Made by a program: the position numbers and the translations under genes. From Aphrocallistes beatrix (lineage: Eukaryota > Porifera > Hexactinellida > Sceptrulophora > Aphrocallistidae), in the NCBI GenBank assembly GCA_963281255.1, contig OY725506.1, positions 1,469,001-1,533,000 of the forward strand: a stretch of 64,000 nucleotides of DNA, given 5' to 3'. Every line of letters begins with the position of its first letter. Positions within the stretch are counted from its first letter, which is position 1. Below, in pieces: positions 12,688 to 21,839 of this stretch. The notes below the pieces were generated by a model. That model worked only from the letters and a program-made list of their open reading frames with translations, searched no databases and was not told the DNA's origin.

Positions 12688-13833
12688 ATGTCGAATGTTA
12701 ATTCAAAGATAGATAATACTGATGATCTTCTCTACGTGAAGAGGGAGGAGGGAAATGTTGCTGATTATGGCGGCTATAAAAAGGATTATCTAGCGAAAAA
12801 CCTAACAGAATTGGAGGAGGGACTTCTGATATGTCACGTTTGCCTAGGAATAATGAGACAGCCTACTATCGTGAGTGGAGAAACAACATGCCTGCTGTGT
12901 AGTAAAAATATTGAATATAATCCTGTCAAGCTTGTTGAGGATTGCGTGAATAAAATAGATATAAAATGTCCTCTGCTCAGAAACTGTAATTGGAAAGGAC
13001 AACTATCTGAAGCTGAGCTCCATTTGAATAATTGCGTACACTTCATGATTAAGTGCAGTGATTGTGGAGAGGTTGTTTCAAGAGGTGATATGAATGCACA
13101 TAGACAGAGTAGTTGCCAGATGCGCTTTCTTCGCTGTGAATTTTGTGATTGTGTTAAACATGCCTATGATATGGAAGACCACTTAAAGAATTGCTCACTG
13201 AATGTGATACCATGCCCTAACAATTGTAAAAATAAATTTCCCCGCAAAGATATGCCACTTCATAACACTGAATGTCCATTGACTGAGGTAGAGTGTCCTT
13301 ATGTGAAATACGGATGTAAAACTAGAACGAAGAGGAAGGACCTCTTAGCTCATAAGAAGGAATCTATCATAGAACATGTGGATATGGTTGAAATGGAGAA
13401 TCGTATACTGAAACTGAAAGTAAACTGGTTAGCATCTGAAATAAAAACGATGAAACGACAGGATGGAGTAGAATGGGAAATCAAGAATTCGTTAACTCTG
13501 AAGGAAGGAACTAAGGTAGACGGTCCTACATTCTATGTGAAAAACTACAAACTCAAATGCTCTTTCCAAGTTGGATTTGTAGTATTAAGAAAAAGCGAAT
13601 TGAAATTTTTCTTGATGAGAATTCCAGGGGAACACGACAATTGTTTAGGGAAAGATTCCATTACGAGATGCCAATTCATCCTAGTCGATGCAAAATACTA
13701 TGCCAACTCGAATTATCGTGATATACAAATGAACTATGACCTCACCATCGAGAAATGCAGCGAAATTTTCCATACAGTTTGGTTGGATCATGGAGACACT
13801 TGTGTGCGAATGTACTTTGAGACGAGTGTTTAA
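12688..13833 (+). CDS. RING-like/TRAF-type zinc-finger protein, TRAF family-like
   Basis: A single-exon gene of 381 residues. An N-terminal arm (1-45) precedes a degenerate RING (CHVC at 49-52, CLLC at 68-71, without the usual His ligand). At least three TRAF-type zinc fingers follow (about 94-225) with the spacing C..C..H..C, for example CSDCGEVVSRGDMNAHRQSS and CPNNCKNKFPRKDMPLHNTE. A short coiled-coil-like segment (about 229-257) leads to a C-terminal MATH/TRAF-C-like domain (about 263-381). Proteins of this architecture act as cytoplasmic adaptors and sometimes ubiquitin ligases below TNF-receptor or Toll-type receptors. Loss of RING ligands makes ligase activity doubtful. The ATG at 12688 is also the start in the truncated duplicate. 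Candidate AATAAA signals lie well downstream, near 14316. Confidence 0.88.
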   Translation: MSNVNSKIDNTDDLLYVKREEGNVADYGGYKKDYLAKNLTELEEGLLICHVCLGIMRQPTIVSGETTCLLCSKNIEYNPVKLVEDCVNKIDIKCPLLRNCNWKGQLSEAELHLNNCVHFMIKCSDCGEVVSRGDMNAHRQSSCQMRFLRCEFCDCVKHAYDMEDHLKNCSLNVIPCPNNCKNKFPRKDMPLHNTECPLTEVECPYVKYGCKTRTKRKDLLAHKKESIIEHVDMVEMENRILKLKVNWLASEIKTMKRQDGVEWEIKNSLTLKEGTKVDGPTFYVKNYKLKCSFQVGFVVLRKSELKFFLMRIPGEHDNCLGKDSITRCQFILVDAKYYANSNYRDIQMNYDLTIEKCSEIFHTVWLDHGDTCVRMYFETSV

Positions 13834-15667
13834 TTGTGAGTTCATTGTTTTTTGTTGTTTTCTCGTTGTTGTCGTTTTCATTTTCATTGCTTGTTCTATA
13901 TTTACTTATGCAATGCACCATTGCCCCTGTACTATGTCGTGTAATATCACTGTTAAATTGAGGCATGAAAATTTGATATTCTATAAACTATAAACTAGTA
14001 TGTTGCATGAACATAATTATCCTGATAATTTGTGTCTTACTGCTGCCTCCATTCTAGCCAACATCCAGCCATTTCTGTTTCATGCATGTCATTATTAGTA
14101 AATTCCTCTACTTAGTCAATATTTGGCGCAATTGGAATGAAACTGTATGATGCTATAGCAAAGTTTGAGGAGACACGAATACATTCATTAAAAACAGCCA
14201 TGCATTTTAGAAGTTGGCCTCTTTACACAGTATCGTAGTAGAATCAAGTTAGCAATAGCTATTGTCCATGGTACATAAAGCTTAAGACTAACAAGTTACT
14301 TTTGGTTATTCAATGAAATAAAACCGATTAAAATTGAGTATAATTATTAATTTGATTTTGAGACCTTCACCTGATTTATGTGTGTAAAGATCCAAACGGT
14401 AATCCAATCCTATAATAATCCCGAAAATACGTGAATAATCTGATACTATATATTGAATTACATATAATTATAATTATAATTGTTTTCTAAAATTAATGGG
14501 GTATACCCCTGCCATTTATAAAACAGCAGAGGGAACACAGACCTAACACAAGTTTAGGTGGTTGGGTAGTTTTCTCAGTCAATATTCTGAGCGGGGGTGA
14601 ATGGCTGACTGTATGGAGTGGAGAGTTTCGTCCTGTGGAGGCTTTTGAAGTAGGATCTGGGAGTTTATGAGTCTCTCCCCCTCCCCCCATGACGCTTCCT
14701 AGCGAAGTTAAGTATCAGGTACAAGTTGTCTAATTGCTCTTTATGAGAATATAACATCTTGCTATTCTGCATAATTTTAGGCTGTGGTTGAACAAGTATA
14801 CTGAGTGAGCTACTCCTCCATCTAGTTAAGCGAGTGTATTCCTCTGCATTGTAGAGATGAGATGAGTTGTAGAGTAAAGAAAAGGGAACAAGAGATATGC
14901 AGGGCATGTTGTCGCTTGAGAACTTTCAAATGATTCGTGCATATGAGAAGTATGGAAGTTCCCTATTCCATGTCCAAATAAATGTAGTGATATTTTCCAG
15001 TTAAACAAAATATCCCAAACCACTCCTCTTAATCGTGAATTTCCCAAGAAATAGACTCAATAGAGTATCTTTATTTCCAATACAGATGCTAAGTTAAAGT
15101 TCTGAGAAGAATTCAGATCAGCATAGAAGAGTTTCACATCCACATAGAACTCACGATGAGTGAAGTAGTTAAACTAGAAAGAGAGAATGTCAGAAGATTA
15201 GTATCTAGAACTAGAGGTAGTATAAATAGGACATCACTAGAGTAAAACAAAATGTAAAATGGTTGACAGATAGTGCAGCCAGTGTTTCCCTTTGGATTAT
15301 TGGAAAGCGCGTTAATTTCGAATTTTTTGTGCGGTTTATTTGGGTAAATTGCATTATTTCACAACAAAATCACGTTATTCGACAAGCAAATCTTGCTAAA
15401 TATCGCGCTTGGCGAGAAACACTGAGTGCAGCTCCATTAAACACATATGAGATATCCTATATAGTTGTTGATATCGGAGGATAGGGTGGAGGGGTATGGC
15501 TCTCTACCTTTCAAGCCGAACTTGGGAAGGAGTGACGGGGGAGGTTTGAGTAGCCCGGACACGAAGATGGCCCATATACAAAACAATATTTAGAACCCTT
15601 CTCAATTGGCCAAAAAGTCACAATGTTTGGAACCCCTAAGACCGACTTTTGACATTTGTTTCATACT
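13834..15667. other. Gene-free stretch between the TRAF-type gene and the gypsy element
   Basis: AT-rich DNA with only short, unconvincing open frames, including one of 73 codons at 15263-15484 that lacks recognisable motifs. It presumably holds the 3' UTR of the TRAF-type gene at its left end. Confidence 0.5.
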
Positions 15668-15859
15668 ATAGTATAGTTAACTGTAGTCCGTAATAGATCC
15701 TAATTACGAAGTAAATTGTTAACAAACCAATGAGGTTTGTTTAATAGCTAATTGATATTCTTTGGCGGTTTATAGGCAGTACTTTATTAAGTATTCATTA
15801 CTGTGTTTGATTTGGTGTTCTTTGGATATTAATTAGTAGTTCGATTTGCTATTGTTATA
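15668..15859 (+). repeat. 5' LTR of the gypsy element
   Basis: About 192 bp, identical by eye to 20563-20754. It is short for the Ty3/gypsy class and should carry the element promoter and the start and end of the RNA. I see no unambiguous TATA box or poly(A) signal. The left border is uncertain by one base because a shared T precedes it. Confidence 0.9.
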
Positions 15860-15860
15860 C

Positions 15861-15876
15861 TGGTAGCAGAGAGTGG
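15861..15876 (+). promoter_or_regulatory. Primer binding site, initiator tRNA-Met type
   Basis: TGGTAGCAGAGAGTGG begins one base after the 5' LTR. It matches the complement of the 3' end of animal initiator tRNA-Met over the first 11-12 bases. It would prime minus-strand DNA synthesis. Confidence 0.75.
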
Positions 15877-15884
15877 TTGTCGAG

Positions 15885-16826
15885 ATGGCTAATCATGTGC
15901 AGATCGACAAATTTGAGAGTGGCGATATTGATGATTTTATTGATCATTTCGAAATATGCTCATTAGCCAACGAATGGCCAGATGAGAAGAAAGCCCTAAT
16001 GATAGCAACATGCCTTAAGGGTGAGTCATTGGATGTATACAAGTCTCTTCACCCGGATGATAGAAAAGTATACGATACAGTTAAGACGAAGTTAAGAAAT
16101 GCGTTTAAACCAGAGGATATTAAATTCACCTCATTAAGTGAGTTCCACCAACGCACAATGCACCCAGATGAAACGCCTCAGAAATATCTTTATGAGCTTA
16201 AGCGGTTGCTACAGAAAGCTTTTCCAGAAATGGTTGAAGGTGCAAGGGAACAACTCCTGTTTGAACAATATATTCGAGGCCTTCCTAGGTACGTTTATGA
16301 AAATATTCGCGTGTCCCCAGATGTTAAGACTACAGAAGATGCTTTGAAAAGAGCTCAAGTGGTCATACGCATGCACAGCGAGAATTCTAATCAAGAGTTA
16401 GATGGTGTAGCTGCCGTGAGCATTGGGAAAGAGTCTAAACAGGAAGAAGAGAAAATCAAGTGCGAGAAAGGATTCTCTCAAGAAGCCATAGACGCAGCGG
16501 TCAAGGCTATTACAGAGAAAATGACATTGGCTAATACTGATAGGAGTGATTATGCATGCACAATACAGAGAGGGGTACAAAGAGGTGGTCGGATCTTTTC
16601 AGAAGGCAGGAAGCCAAGAGAATTGAGATGCTTTGCTTGTGGAGGAAGAGGTCATTATGCCCAAGCCTGCCCCTCTTCTAGTCGTACTGTTAGAAAACAG
16701 CTTCGTTGTTATAATTGCGATCAATTAGGACACGTAATGAAGTATTGTCAAGAACCACCAACTGGACATGCTTTAAACTTCCGGGGACCTGTTGGAAGAG
16801 CCGAGACAAGGTCCCAGAGGTTGTAA
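15885..16826 (+). CDS. gag: Gag polyprotein of the gypsy element
   Basis: Structural protein that forms the intracellular particle and binds the element RNA. The first ATG in frame is at 15885 (MANHVQID...), 9 bases after the primer site. This gives 313 residues; the frame is open from 15873 but begins there with GTG. Residues about 8-170 look like the Ty3-type capsid fold (retrotrans_gag), with a typical stretch YLYELKRLLQKAFPE. Two CCHC zinc knuckles follow near the C-terminus, CFACGGRGHYAQAC and CYNCDQLGHVMKYC. It ends at TAA 16824-16826, inside the overlap with pol. The overlap contains a slippery heptamer that would let about 298 Gag residues be fused to Pol. Confidence 0.93.
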   Translation: MANHVQIDKFESGDIDDFIDHFEICSLANEWPDEKKALMIATCLKGESLDVYKSLHPDDRKVYDTVKTKLRNAFKPEDIKFTSLSEFHQRTMHPDETPQKYLYELKRLLQKAFPEMVEGAREQLLFEQYIRGLPRYVYENIRVSPDVKTTEDALKRAQVVIRMHSENSNQELDGVAAVSIGKESKQEEEKIKCEKGFSQEAIDAAVKAITEKMTLANTDRSDYACTIQRGVQRGGRIFSEGRKPRELRCFACGGRGHYAQACPSSSRTVRKQLRCYNCDQLGHVMKYCQEPPTGHALNFRGPVGRAETRSQRL

Positions 16827-16835
16827 ACATGGCTC
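16772..16835 (+). promoter_or_regulatory. Predicted -1 ribosomal frameshift signal (slippery site plus pseudoknot)
   Basis: TTTAAAC at 16772-16778 is in the correct register: Gag codons are TTA (16773) and AAC (16776), and pol is in the -1 frame. After a 5-base spacer, GGGACCT (16784-16790) can pair with AGGTCCC (16809-16815) as a perfect 7-bp stem. Loop bases GAGCC (16798-16802) can pair with GGCTC (16831-16835), making an H-type pseudoknot. Heptamer, spacer and structure all fit known frameshift sites; folding and efficiency are untested. Confidence 0.82.
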
Positions 16836-19800
16836 ACTCAAACTTCTACAATAGTACAATTATGAATAAACCCTTCGTTGCGCTGTGCAAACCAGCTCAA
16901 CCCTTATACGTTATAGCGAAAATCGAAGATATCGAGTGCAAAGTTATGCTGGATAGTGGTTCTTCTGTCAGTTTAATGTCGGTTGACATATTTAGAAGAG
17001 TCAAAGATACCAGGCCCACACCTGCAGAACAGCTATTGTTAACTGCCTCAGGAAATAAGATGCAGTCTTTGGGTGAAGTTGAATTGGAAATCACGATGGG
17101 AACATTTCGAGCAAATCAAAAGTTTACGATAGTCTCTTCTCTCATTACAGACTGCATATTAGGAGTGGATTTTCTGGTGAGTCATCGAATTAATCTTGAC
17201 TTCGCGAGAAGAGTTGTAATGGGTCCTAGCTTTGGTTCAATAAATTCTTTCGATTTTCAAGAGAATCATGATTTCAGGAATCATTCGTGTCCAATTCACG
17301 CACAAAATTACCCTGAAGTATATGCAACAGTGAAGTCAGTGGATGAATTTGAAGATGGAGAATGGGAATGCCTAGGAGCTGTTCCAAATTATAATACTTT
17401 ACCAACTATTGAGTATCCAGCTACAGCTCTAGGGTTTTCGGATATTATCGAGGAATTTCAAGATCTTTTCTCGTCTGTTCCCGGGGTAGCAAATGTCGAT
17501 CCTTTTTCTATACGAACTGGTAATGCAAACCCTGTAAAATTACCACCTAGAATGGTACCTCAATCCTTCCAACAGGAACTCAATTCTCAGATTGAGGAGA
17601 TGCTAAGAAAAAATGTTATTAGGGTATCAAATAGTCCGTGGATGGCTCCTCCTGTTATGGTTAAAAAGAAAGATGGTACTATTCGATTTTGTATTGACTA
17701 CAGGAATTTGAACAAAATTACTCAAAAAGATGCATATCCACTACCCCTCCCGGATCAGGTTCAAGATAAGCTAAGTGGGATGAATTTCTTTTCAAAGCTA
17801 GACCTAAATTCAGGCTATTGGCAAATACCCATCCTGGAATCGGATAAGGAGAAAACTGCATTTTCCCCAGGGCCCGGAATGGGGCTTTACGAATTTAACG
17901 TGCTTCCGTTTGGACTCACCAGTGGACCAAGTTTTTTTCAAAGAGTCATGGATCAGATCTTGAAAGGACTCGGAAATTGTAAAGATAATTTCATTGATGA
18001 TATCCTGGTTTTTTCGCCGGATATGGAATCGCATAGGACGGCACTAAGGGATGTGTTCTTACGGCTCCGTAAAAGTAATTTAACCTTGCGCGGCAAGAAG
18101 TGTGAAATTGGAAAACCATCTGTTACATATTTAGGTCATACTTTTTCTTCAATGGGCATGTCACCAGAACCTTCGAAAGTGGAATCAATTGTCAATTGGG
18201 TACCACCCGAAAGTCAGAAGGAATTAAGGCGATTCCTGGGATTGGTGAACTATTACCGGAGATACATTGACAAATGTGCTTCAATAACCGAACCATTGAA
18301 TTCGATGTTGGCTAAAGATGTTGTGTTCGAATGGACAGAAAAAGCTGATATAGCATTTAACAGATTAAAAGAATTGTTAGCATCGCACCCCGTATTGGTT
18401 TGTCCCGATTTCTCCAAAAAGTTTATATTATGTACGGATGCTAGTGGGACTGGATTAGGCGCGGTTTTAGAACAAGAAGGAAGAGTGATAGCTTATTACA
18501 GTAGAGGATTGAGAAAAGCTGAGAAAAACTATAGCACTGTTGAACTAGAGTGTTTAGCAGTGGTAGAATCAGTGAAACGTTTCAGGCATTACCTATTAGG
18601 ACGGCCATTTGAAGTACTCACAGACCACAAGCCTCTAGAATGGCTCGCTAAACAGAAGTGTGTAGGAAGACTGTGGCGCTGGGCTGTTATGTTACAAGAG
18701 TATGATTTCTTAATCAAGTATCGACAAGGAGTAGAAAATGATAATGCTGACGCACTATCTCGCTGCTCACCGTCTACTACGAGCATTGAAGGAGAAGGTG
18801 AACGAAAGTCTCAGTTTAATGGACAATGTGCTTTAACGGAACTAATACAGTTACCTACAATGGAAACGATTAGACGCGAACAGCTCAATGATCACGTGCT
18901 AGGCAAAGTTTGTTATGAACTGGAGATGATCTCACCTTCCATGCGTTTTACTAGTTTCGAGTGGAACCAACCATTACTGAAGCGGTATAAACAGATACAA
19001 TCACAGTTGCAGTTGGTGAATGGGGTTATTGTTCGTAATTATAAGATTGAGCCATTCTCAAATCTTCAGAGCGTCATCGTTGCTCCTGATAGTATGAAAC
19101 AAGAATTTCTATCGCAAGCACACGATGATGCTGGCCATCAGGGAATTGAGCGTACCCTCACTCGTTTAAAATCACGTTATTTTTGGGTTGGTATAGGATC
19201 TGATGTTAATGACTATGTGACGTCATGTGAAACTTGCCAAAAAGCGAAACTCCCTCTTCCAGTCAAAGCTCCTTTAGTAAATACGCCTATCGGCAGACCA
19301 CTTCAATTACTACAAGTAGACGTCCTTGAAGTTCCTATGAGTTTAAAGGGAAATCGGTATATTTTGGTGGTTGAAGATTCATTCACGAAGTGGCTTGAAT
19401 GTTATCCGATGCCAGATCAAAGGGCAGAGACAATTACTGAAATATTGGTTGATATTATTTCAAGACTTGGCATTCCTGAATTTCTACATTCAGATCAGGG
19501 CAGAAATTTTGAGTCGCGACTGTTAAAGGAAACCTGTAAATCACTTGGGATACGGAAGACACACACTACGCCTTACCACCCACAGGGGAATTCCTTGGTG
19601 GAGAGGAGTAATCGAACAGTGCTTCAGATGCTTCGCTGTTATGTAGAAAGAAACGATGACTGGGAGAAGTATTTACACTTAGTTTTATATGCGTATAGAA
19701 CTTCTAAACACTCCAGTACAGGGGTTTCGCCATTTCAACTAATGTACGGACGAGATGCACAAAGTGGGTTTCAGTTAGAGACAACTCCGGAACAAGACCC

Positions 19801-20527
19801 GACTTCTTATGAACGCTTCCTGCGTAGGAAAGTATTCGAAATTAGAGAGTTTGTGGAGGGTCAATTAATCCAAGCACAAAAACGGCAAAAGGAATACTAT
19901 GACACACGTGCTAACTTGGAAGATACTATGAGATTTAAGGTTGGTGACACTGTATGGCTATCTGTTCCTCACATAGGAGTGGCGAAGAAGTTTGATAGCA
20001 GATGGGAAGGTGGATGGGAGGTAGCCGAAATAAAGGGTCCAGTTAATGTAGTGATTACTAATGCTGACGGAAGAGTTAGGGTAGTTCATGTAAATCGACT
20101 ACAGCCACGAGTCAGACGGAGGGAACCCCCTGATCGGTTATCAAAGCCCTCTCGTCTCGCCCCACAGAATACTCCTGCTCGGCACGAGATTTCAAATGAA
20201 GGGACACAAAGGCAAAATAGTACCCTACGAGAAGATGAGCATCTTCCTACTGATACAAGTTCTAACACCATGCCAAGTGTTTTTATGGATACAAATTCCA
20301 GCACCATACCGAATAATTCACGACTTAATATATCATCCAACGAGTCGTTTTACACTGATTTGCAACTCCCAGATCATGATCAGAGCCTTGTGTTCTCAAG
20401 CTCAACCCCGAAGAAAGCCAGTTCTATGGATGTAAACAACAGCCCTTATGAAAAATTAGATAAGGCTTATGAAAGACCTCAACGCCAAAGGCGTTTGCCG
20501 AGGTACCTGGAGGATTACCAATTATAA
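16778..20527 (+). CDS. pol: Pol polyprotein of the gypsy element (protease, RT, RNase H, integrase)
   Basis: Expected to be made as a Gag-Pol fusion of about 1,550 residues after -1 slippage at 16778. The pol frame itself is open from 16715 and the first internal ATG is at 16829. Domains in order: aspartic protease with LDSGSS near 16950; reverse transcriptase with FIDDIL near 17990; RNase H with TDASGTGLG near 18437 and DALSR near 18750; integrase zinc domain (HDDAGHQ...CETCQKAK, about 19120-19250); integrase core with D in QVDVL (about 19318), D in LHSDQG (about 19492) and E in LVERSN (about 19607). A basic, Ser/Thr-rich tail ends PQRQRRLPRYLEDYQL. There is no chromodomain. The same tail motif occurs in the relic at 29958-30251. 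No frameshift or stop is seen. Confidence 0.95.
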   Translation, partial: LPGTCWKSRDKVPEVVNMAHSNFYNSTIMNKPFVALCKPAQPLYVIAKIEDIECKVMLDSGSSVSLMSVDIFRRVKDTRPTPAEQLLLTASGNKMQSLGEVELEITMGTFRANQKFTIVSSLITDCILGVDFLVSHRINLDFARRVVMGPSFGSINSFDFQENHDFRNHSCPIHAQNYPEVYATVKSVDEFEDGEWECLGAVPNYNTLPTIEYPATALGFSDIIEEFQDLFSSVPGVANVDPFSIRTGNANPVKLPPRMVPQSFQQELNSQIEEMLRKNVIRVSNSPWMAPPVMVKKKDGTIRFCIDYRNLNKITQKDAYPLPLPDQVQDKLSGMNFFSKLDLNSGYWQIPILESDKEKTAFSPGPGMGLYEFNVLPFGLTSGPSFFQRVMDQILKGLGNCKDNFIDDILVFSPDMESHRTALRDVFLRLRKSNLTLRGKKCEIGKPSVTYLGHTFSSMGMSPEPSKVESIVNWVPPESQKELRRFLGLVNYYRRYIDKCASITEPLNSMLAKDVVFEWTEKADIAFNRLKELLASHPVLVCPDFSKKFILCTDASGTGLGAVLEQEGRVIAYYSRGLRKAEKNYSTVELECLAVVESVKRFRHYLLGRPFEVLTDHKPLEWLAKQKCVGRLWRWAVMLQEYDFLIKYRQGVENDNADALSRCSPSTTSIEGEGERKSQFNGQCALTELIQLPTMETIRREQLNDHVLGKVCYELEMISPSMRFTSFEWNQPLLKRYKQIQSQLQLVNGVIVRNYKIEPFSNLQSVIVAPDSMKQEFLSQAHDDAGHQGIERTLTRLKSRYFWVGIGSDVNDYVTSCETCQKAKLPLPVKAPLVNTPIGRPLQLLQVDVLEVPMSLKGNRYILVVEDSFTKWLECYPMPDQRAETITEILVDIISRLGIPEFLHSDQGRNFESRLLKETCKSLGIRKTHTTPYHPQGNSLVERSNRTVLQMLRCYVERNDDWEKYLHLVLYAYRTSKHSSTGVSPFQLMYGRDAQSGFQLETTPEQDPTSYERFLRRKVFEIREFVEGQLIQAQKRQKEYYDTRANLEDTMRFKVGDTVWLSVPHIGVAKKFDSRWEGGWEVAEIKGPVNVVITNADGRVRVVHVNRLQPRVRRREPPDRLSKPSRLAPQNTPARHEISNEGTQRQNSTLREDEHLPTDTSSNTMPSVFMDTNSSTIPNNSRLNISSNESFYTDLQLPDHDQSLVFSSSTPKKASSMDVNNSPYEKLDKAYERPQRQRRLPRYLEDYQL

Positions 20528-20551
20528 GACCGCAAGGTTTATCTTCCTAAC

Positions 20552-20562
20552 GGGGAAGGAAT
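20552..20562 (+). promoter_or_regulatory. Polypurine tract of the gypsy element
   Basis: GGGGAAGGA lies just before the 3' LTR and 24 bases after the pol stop. This is the expected place for the plus-strand DNA primer. Confidence 0.8.
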
Positions 20563-20754
20563 ATAGTATAGTTAACTGTAGTCCGTAATAGATCCTAATT
20601 ACGAAGTAAATTGTTAACAAACCAATGAGGTTTGTTTAATAGCTAATTGATATTCTTTGGCGGTTTATAGGCAGTACTTTATTAAGTATTCATTACTGTG
20701 TTTGATTTGGTGTTCTTTGGATATTAATTAGTAGTTCGATTTGCTATTGTTATA
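20563..20754 (+). repeat. 3' LTR of the gypsy element
   Basis: Matches 15668-15859 without a difference I can see. It is followed by ATACT, the presumed target duplication. Confidence 0.9.
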
Positions 20755-21189
20755 ATACTTTGATATTTACTGTAGGTAAATACACATGGCTTGATTGCCC
20801 TCCACTTAAAAATGTAGTTTTAAAACTTTAAATAATTGTGGTCATAGAGGTAAACTTCAGTTCAATTTATTTTACTTTGTTTATATTTTGGGAAAATGGC
20901 AGCAGACAATGCCCAATCGGACCTTATTTATTTGAGCTAACAATTTTCGCCTCCAGACGTCCAAAAACCTAACTTTTAGGGACATTTAAAAAGTGGGGGA
21001 GCATAACACAAATGTCTTTTACAAAGGCTTAGAAGCGATGGGTCGCGCCGATCAATTAGAAAAAGCTAAACAGTATCCCTGGTTAGCTTCTGAATATTCA
21101 GTTTATTCGCGTGCGGAATTTAGAACGGCCTAGTTCAACCTTGATAAATGACTTGTATATAGGGAAACATCCCCGATTAATTGAAATGG

Positions 21190-21790
21190 GTGGATTTTGA
21201 AAATGTTAAAAATTCCAGATCGAAACTAATGGAAGATGCTCTTGACACAACATTTGAAGTATCTAAACAAATACTCACCTAAACGAGATGCTAAATCGGG
21301 AAAATTAAAGGAGAGCCTTGTACGGAGAATCCTGGATTTCGTGTGCTATGTCCAACAAGATGGACAGTGAGAACCGACACCCTTAGTCAGTGTTAGACAG
21401 CTACTCTGCCCTCCAGACTTTGGGAAGATTCAAAGAACGAGACTTCTGATCCATCAATACGAGCGAGAATCATTGGCGTTGAAACAAGTTTATGGATTTA
21501 TATACTTGTTTGGTGTTCATCTGGGTCATCTAATTTTACGACACAAATAAATTAAGCAAAACTCTCCAACTTCCTACTTTGTCTGCTTCTGAAGGTCAAC
21601 AAATTGCCTATCTGACTGCTGCAACACTACAAACCCTGAGAAGTGAGGATCAATTTTATATTTTATGGAAGAATGAAATAGTTCCTCGCTTGATGTAGAG
21701 AGCCCTAAACTATCCAGAAAGCGGAAAGTTCCAAGAAGATATACTGTTTTCGTACCTCCACTATTATCAGAGAGAACCCCAGAGAAGTAA
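21190..21790 (+). pseudogene. Relic of a DUF4371-type hAT transposase (ZMYM1-like)
   Basis: Three frames alternate but keep the family's landmarks in order: LMEDALDTTFEV (about 21220), KYSPKRDA (about 21275), GFRVLCPTRWTVR (about 21330), IRARIIGVETS near 21470, LSASEGQQIAYLTAATLQTL near 21590 and PKLSRKRKVPRRY near 21705. Several frameshifts and stops make it non-functional. DUF4371 proteins are domesticated or mobile hAT transposases with the dimerisation segment at their C-terminus. No terminal repeats were found, so only the coding centre survives. Confidence 0.75.
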
Positions 21791-21839
21791 ACCCAGATTA
21801 CCTATAATGAAATTTAATGTATGAGTAAATCGTCAACAA

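Larger units (their letters stand above)
8779..12965. repeat. Tandem segmental duplication, copy 2
   Basis: Second copy of the 4187-bp unit, continuous at its right end with the rest of the TRAF-type gene. This is therefore the copy whose gene stayed whole. It repeats the copy 1 MITEs at 11203-11638 and 12089-12190. The near-absence of differences implies a recent event, or two haplotypes placed side by side by the assembler. Confidence 0.95.
15663..20759 (+). mobile_element. Complete Ty3/gypsy LTR retrotransposon with target-site duplication
   Basis: About 5.09 kb, comprising LTR, primer site, gag, pol in the -1 frame, polypurine tract and LTR. ATACT at 15663-15667 and 20755-20759 is the likely 5-bp target duplication; because the LTR edge shares a T it could be read as 4 bp. 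The LTRs are identical by eye over about 192 bp and gag and pol are open throughout, so the insertion is young and possibly competent. There is no third open frame for an envelope protein. LTR ends are ATAG...TATA rather than TG...CA. Confidence 0.93.

Noticed and set aside
15263..15484. 73-codon open frame upstream of the gypsy element
   Set aside because: No recognisable motif and no homologous copy elsewhere in the window; not enough support for a gene.
15873..15884. Upstream start for Gag at 15873
   Set aside because: The codon is GTG and lies within the primer-binding site; the first ATG at 15885 is the better start.
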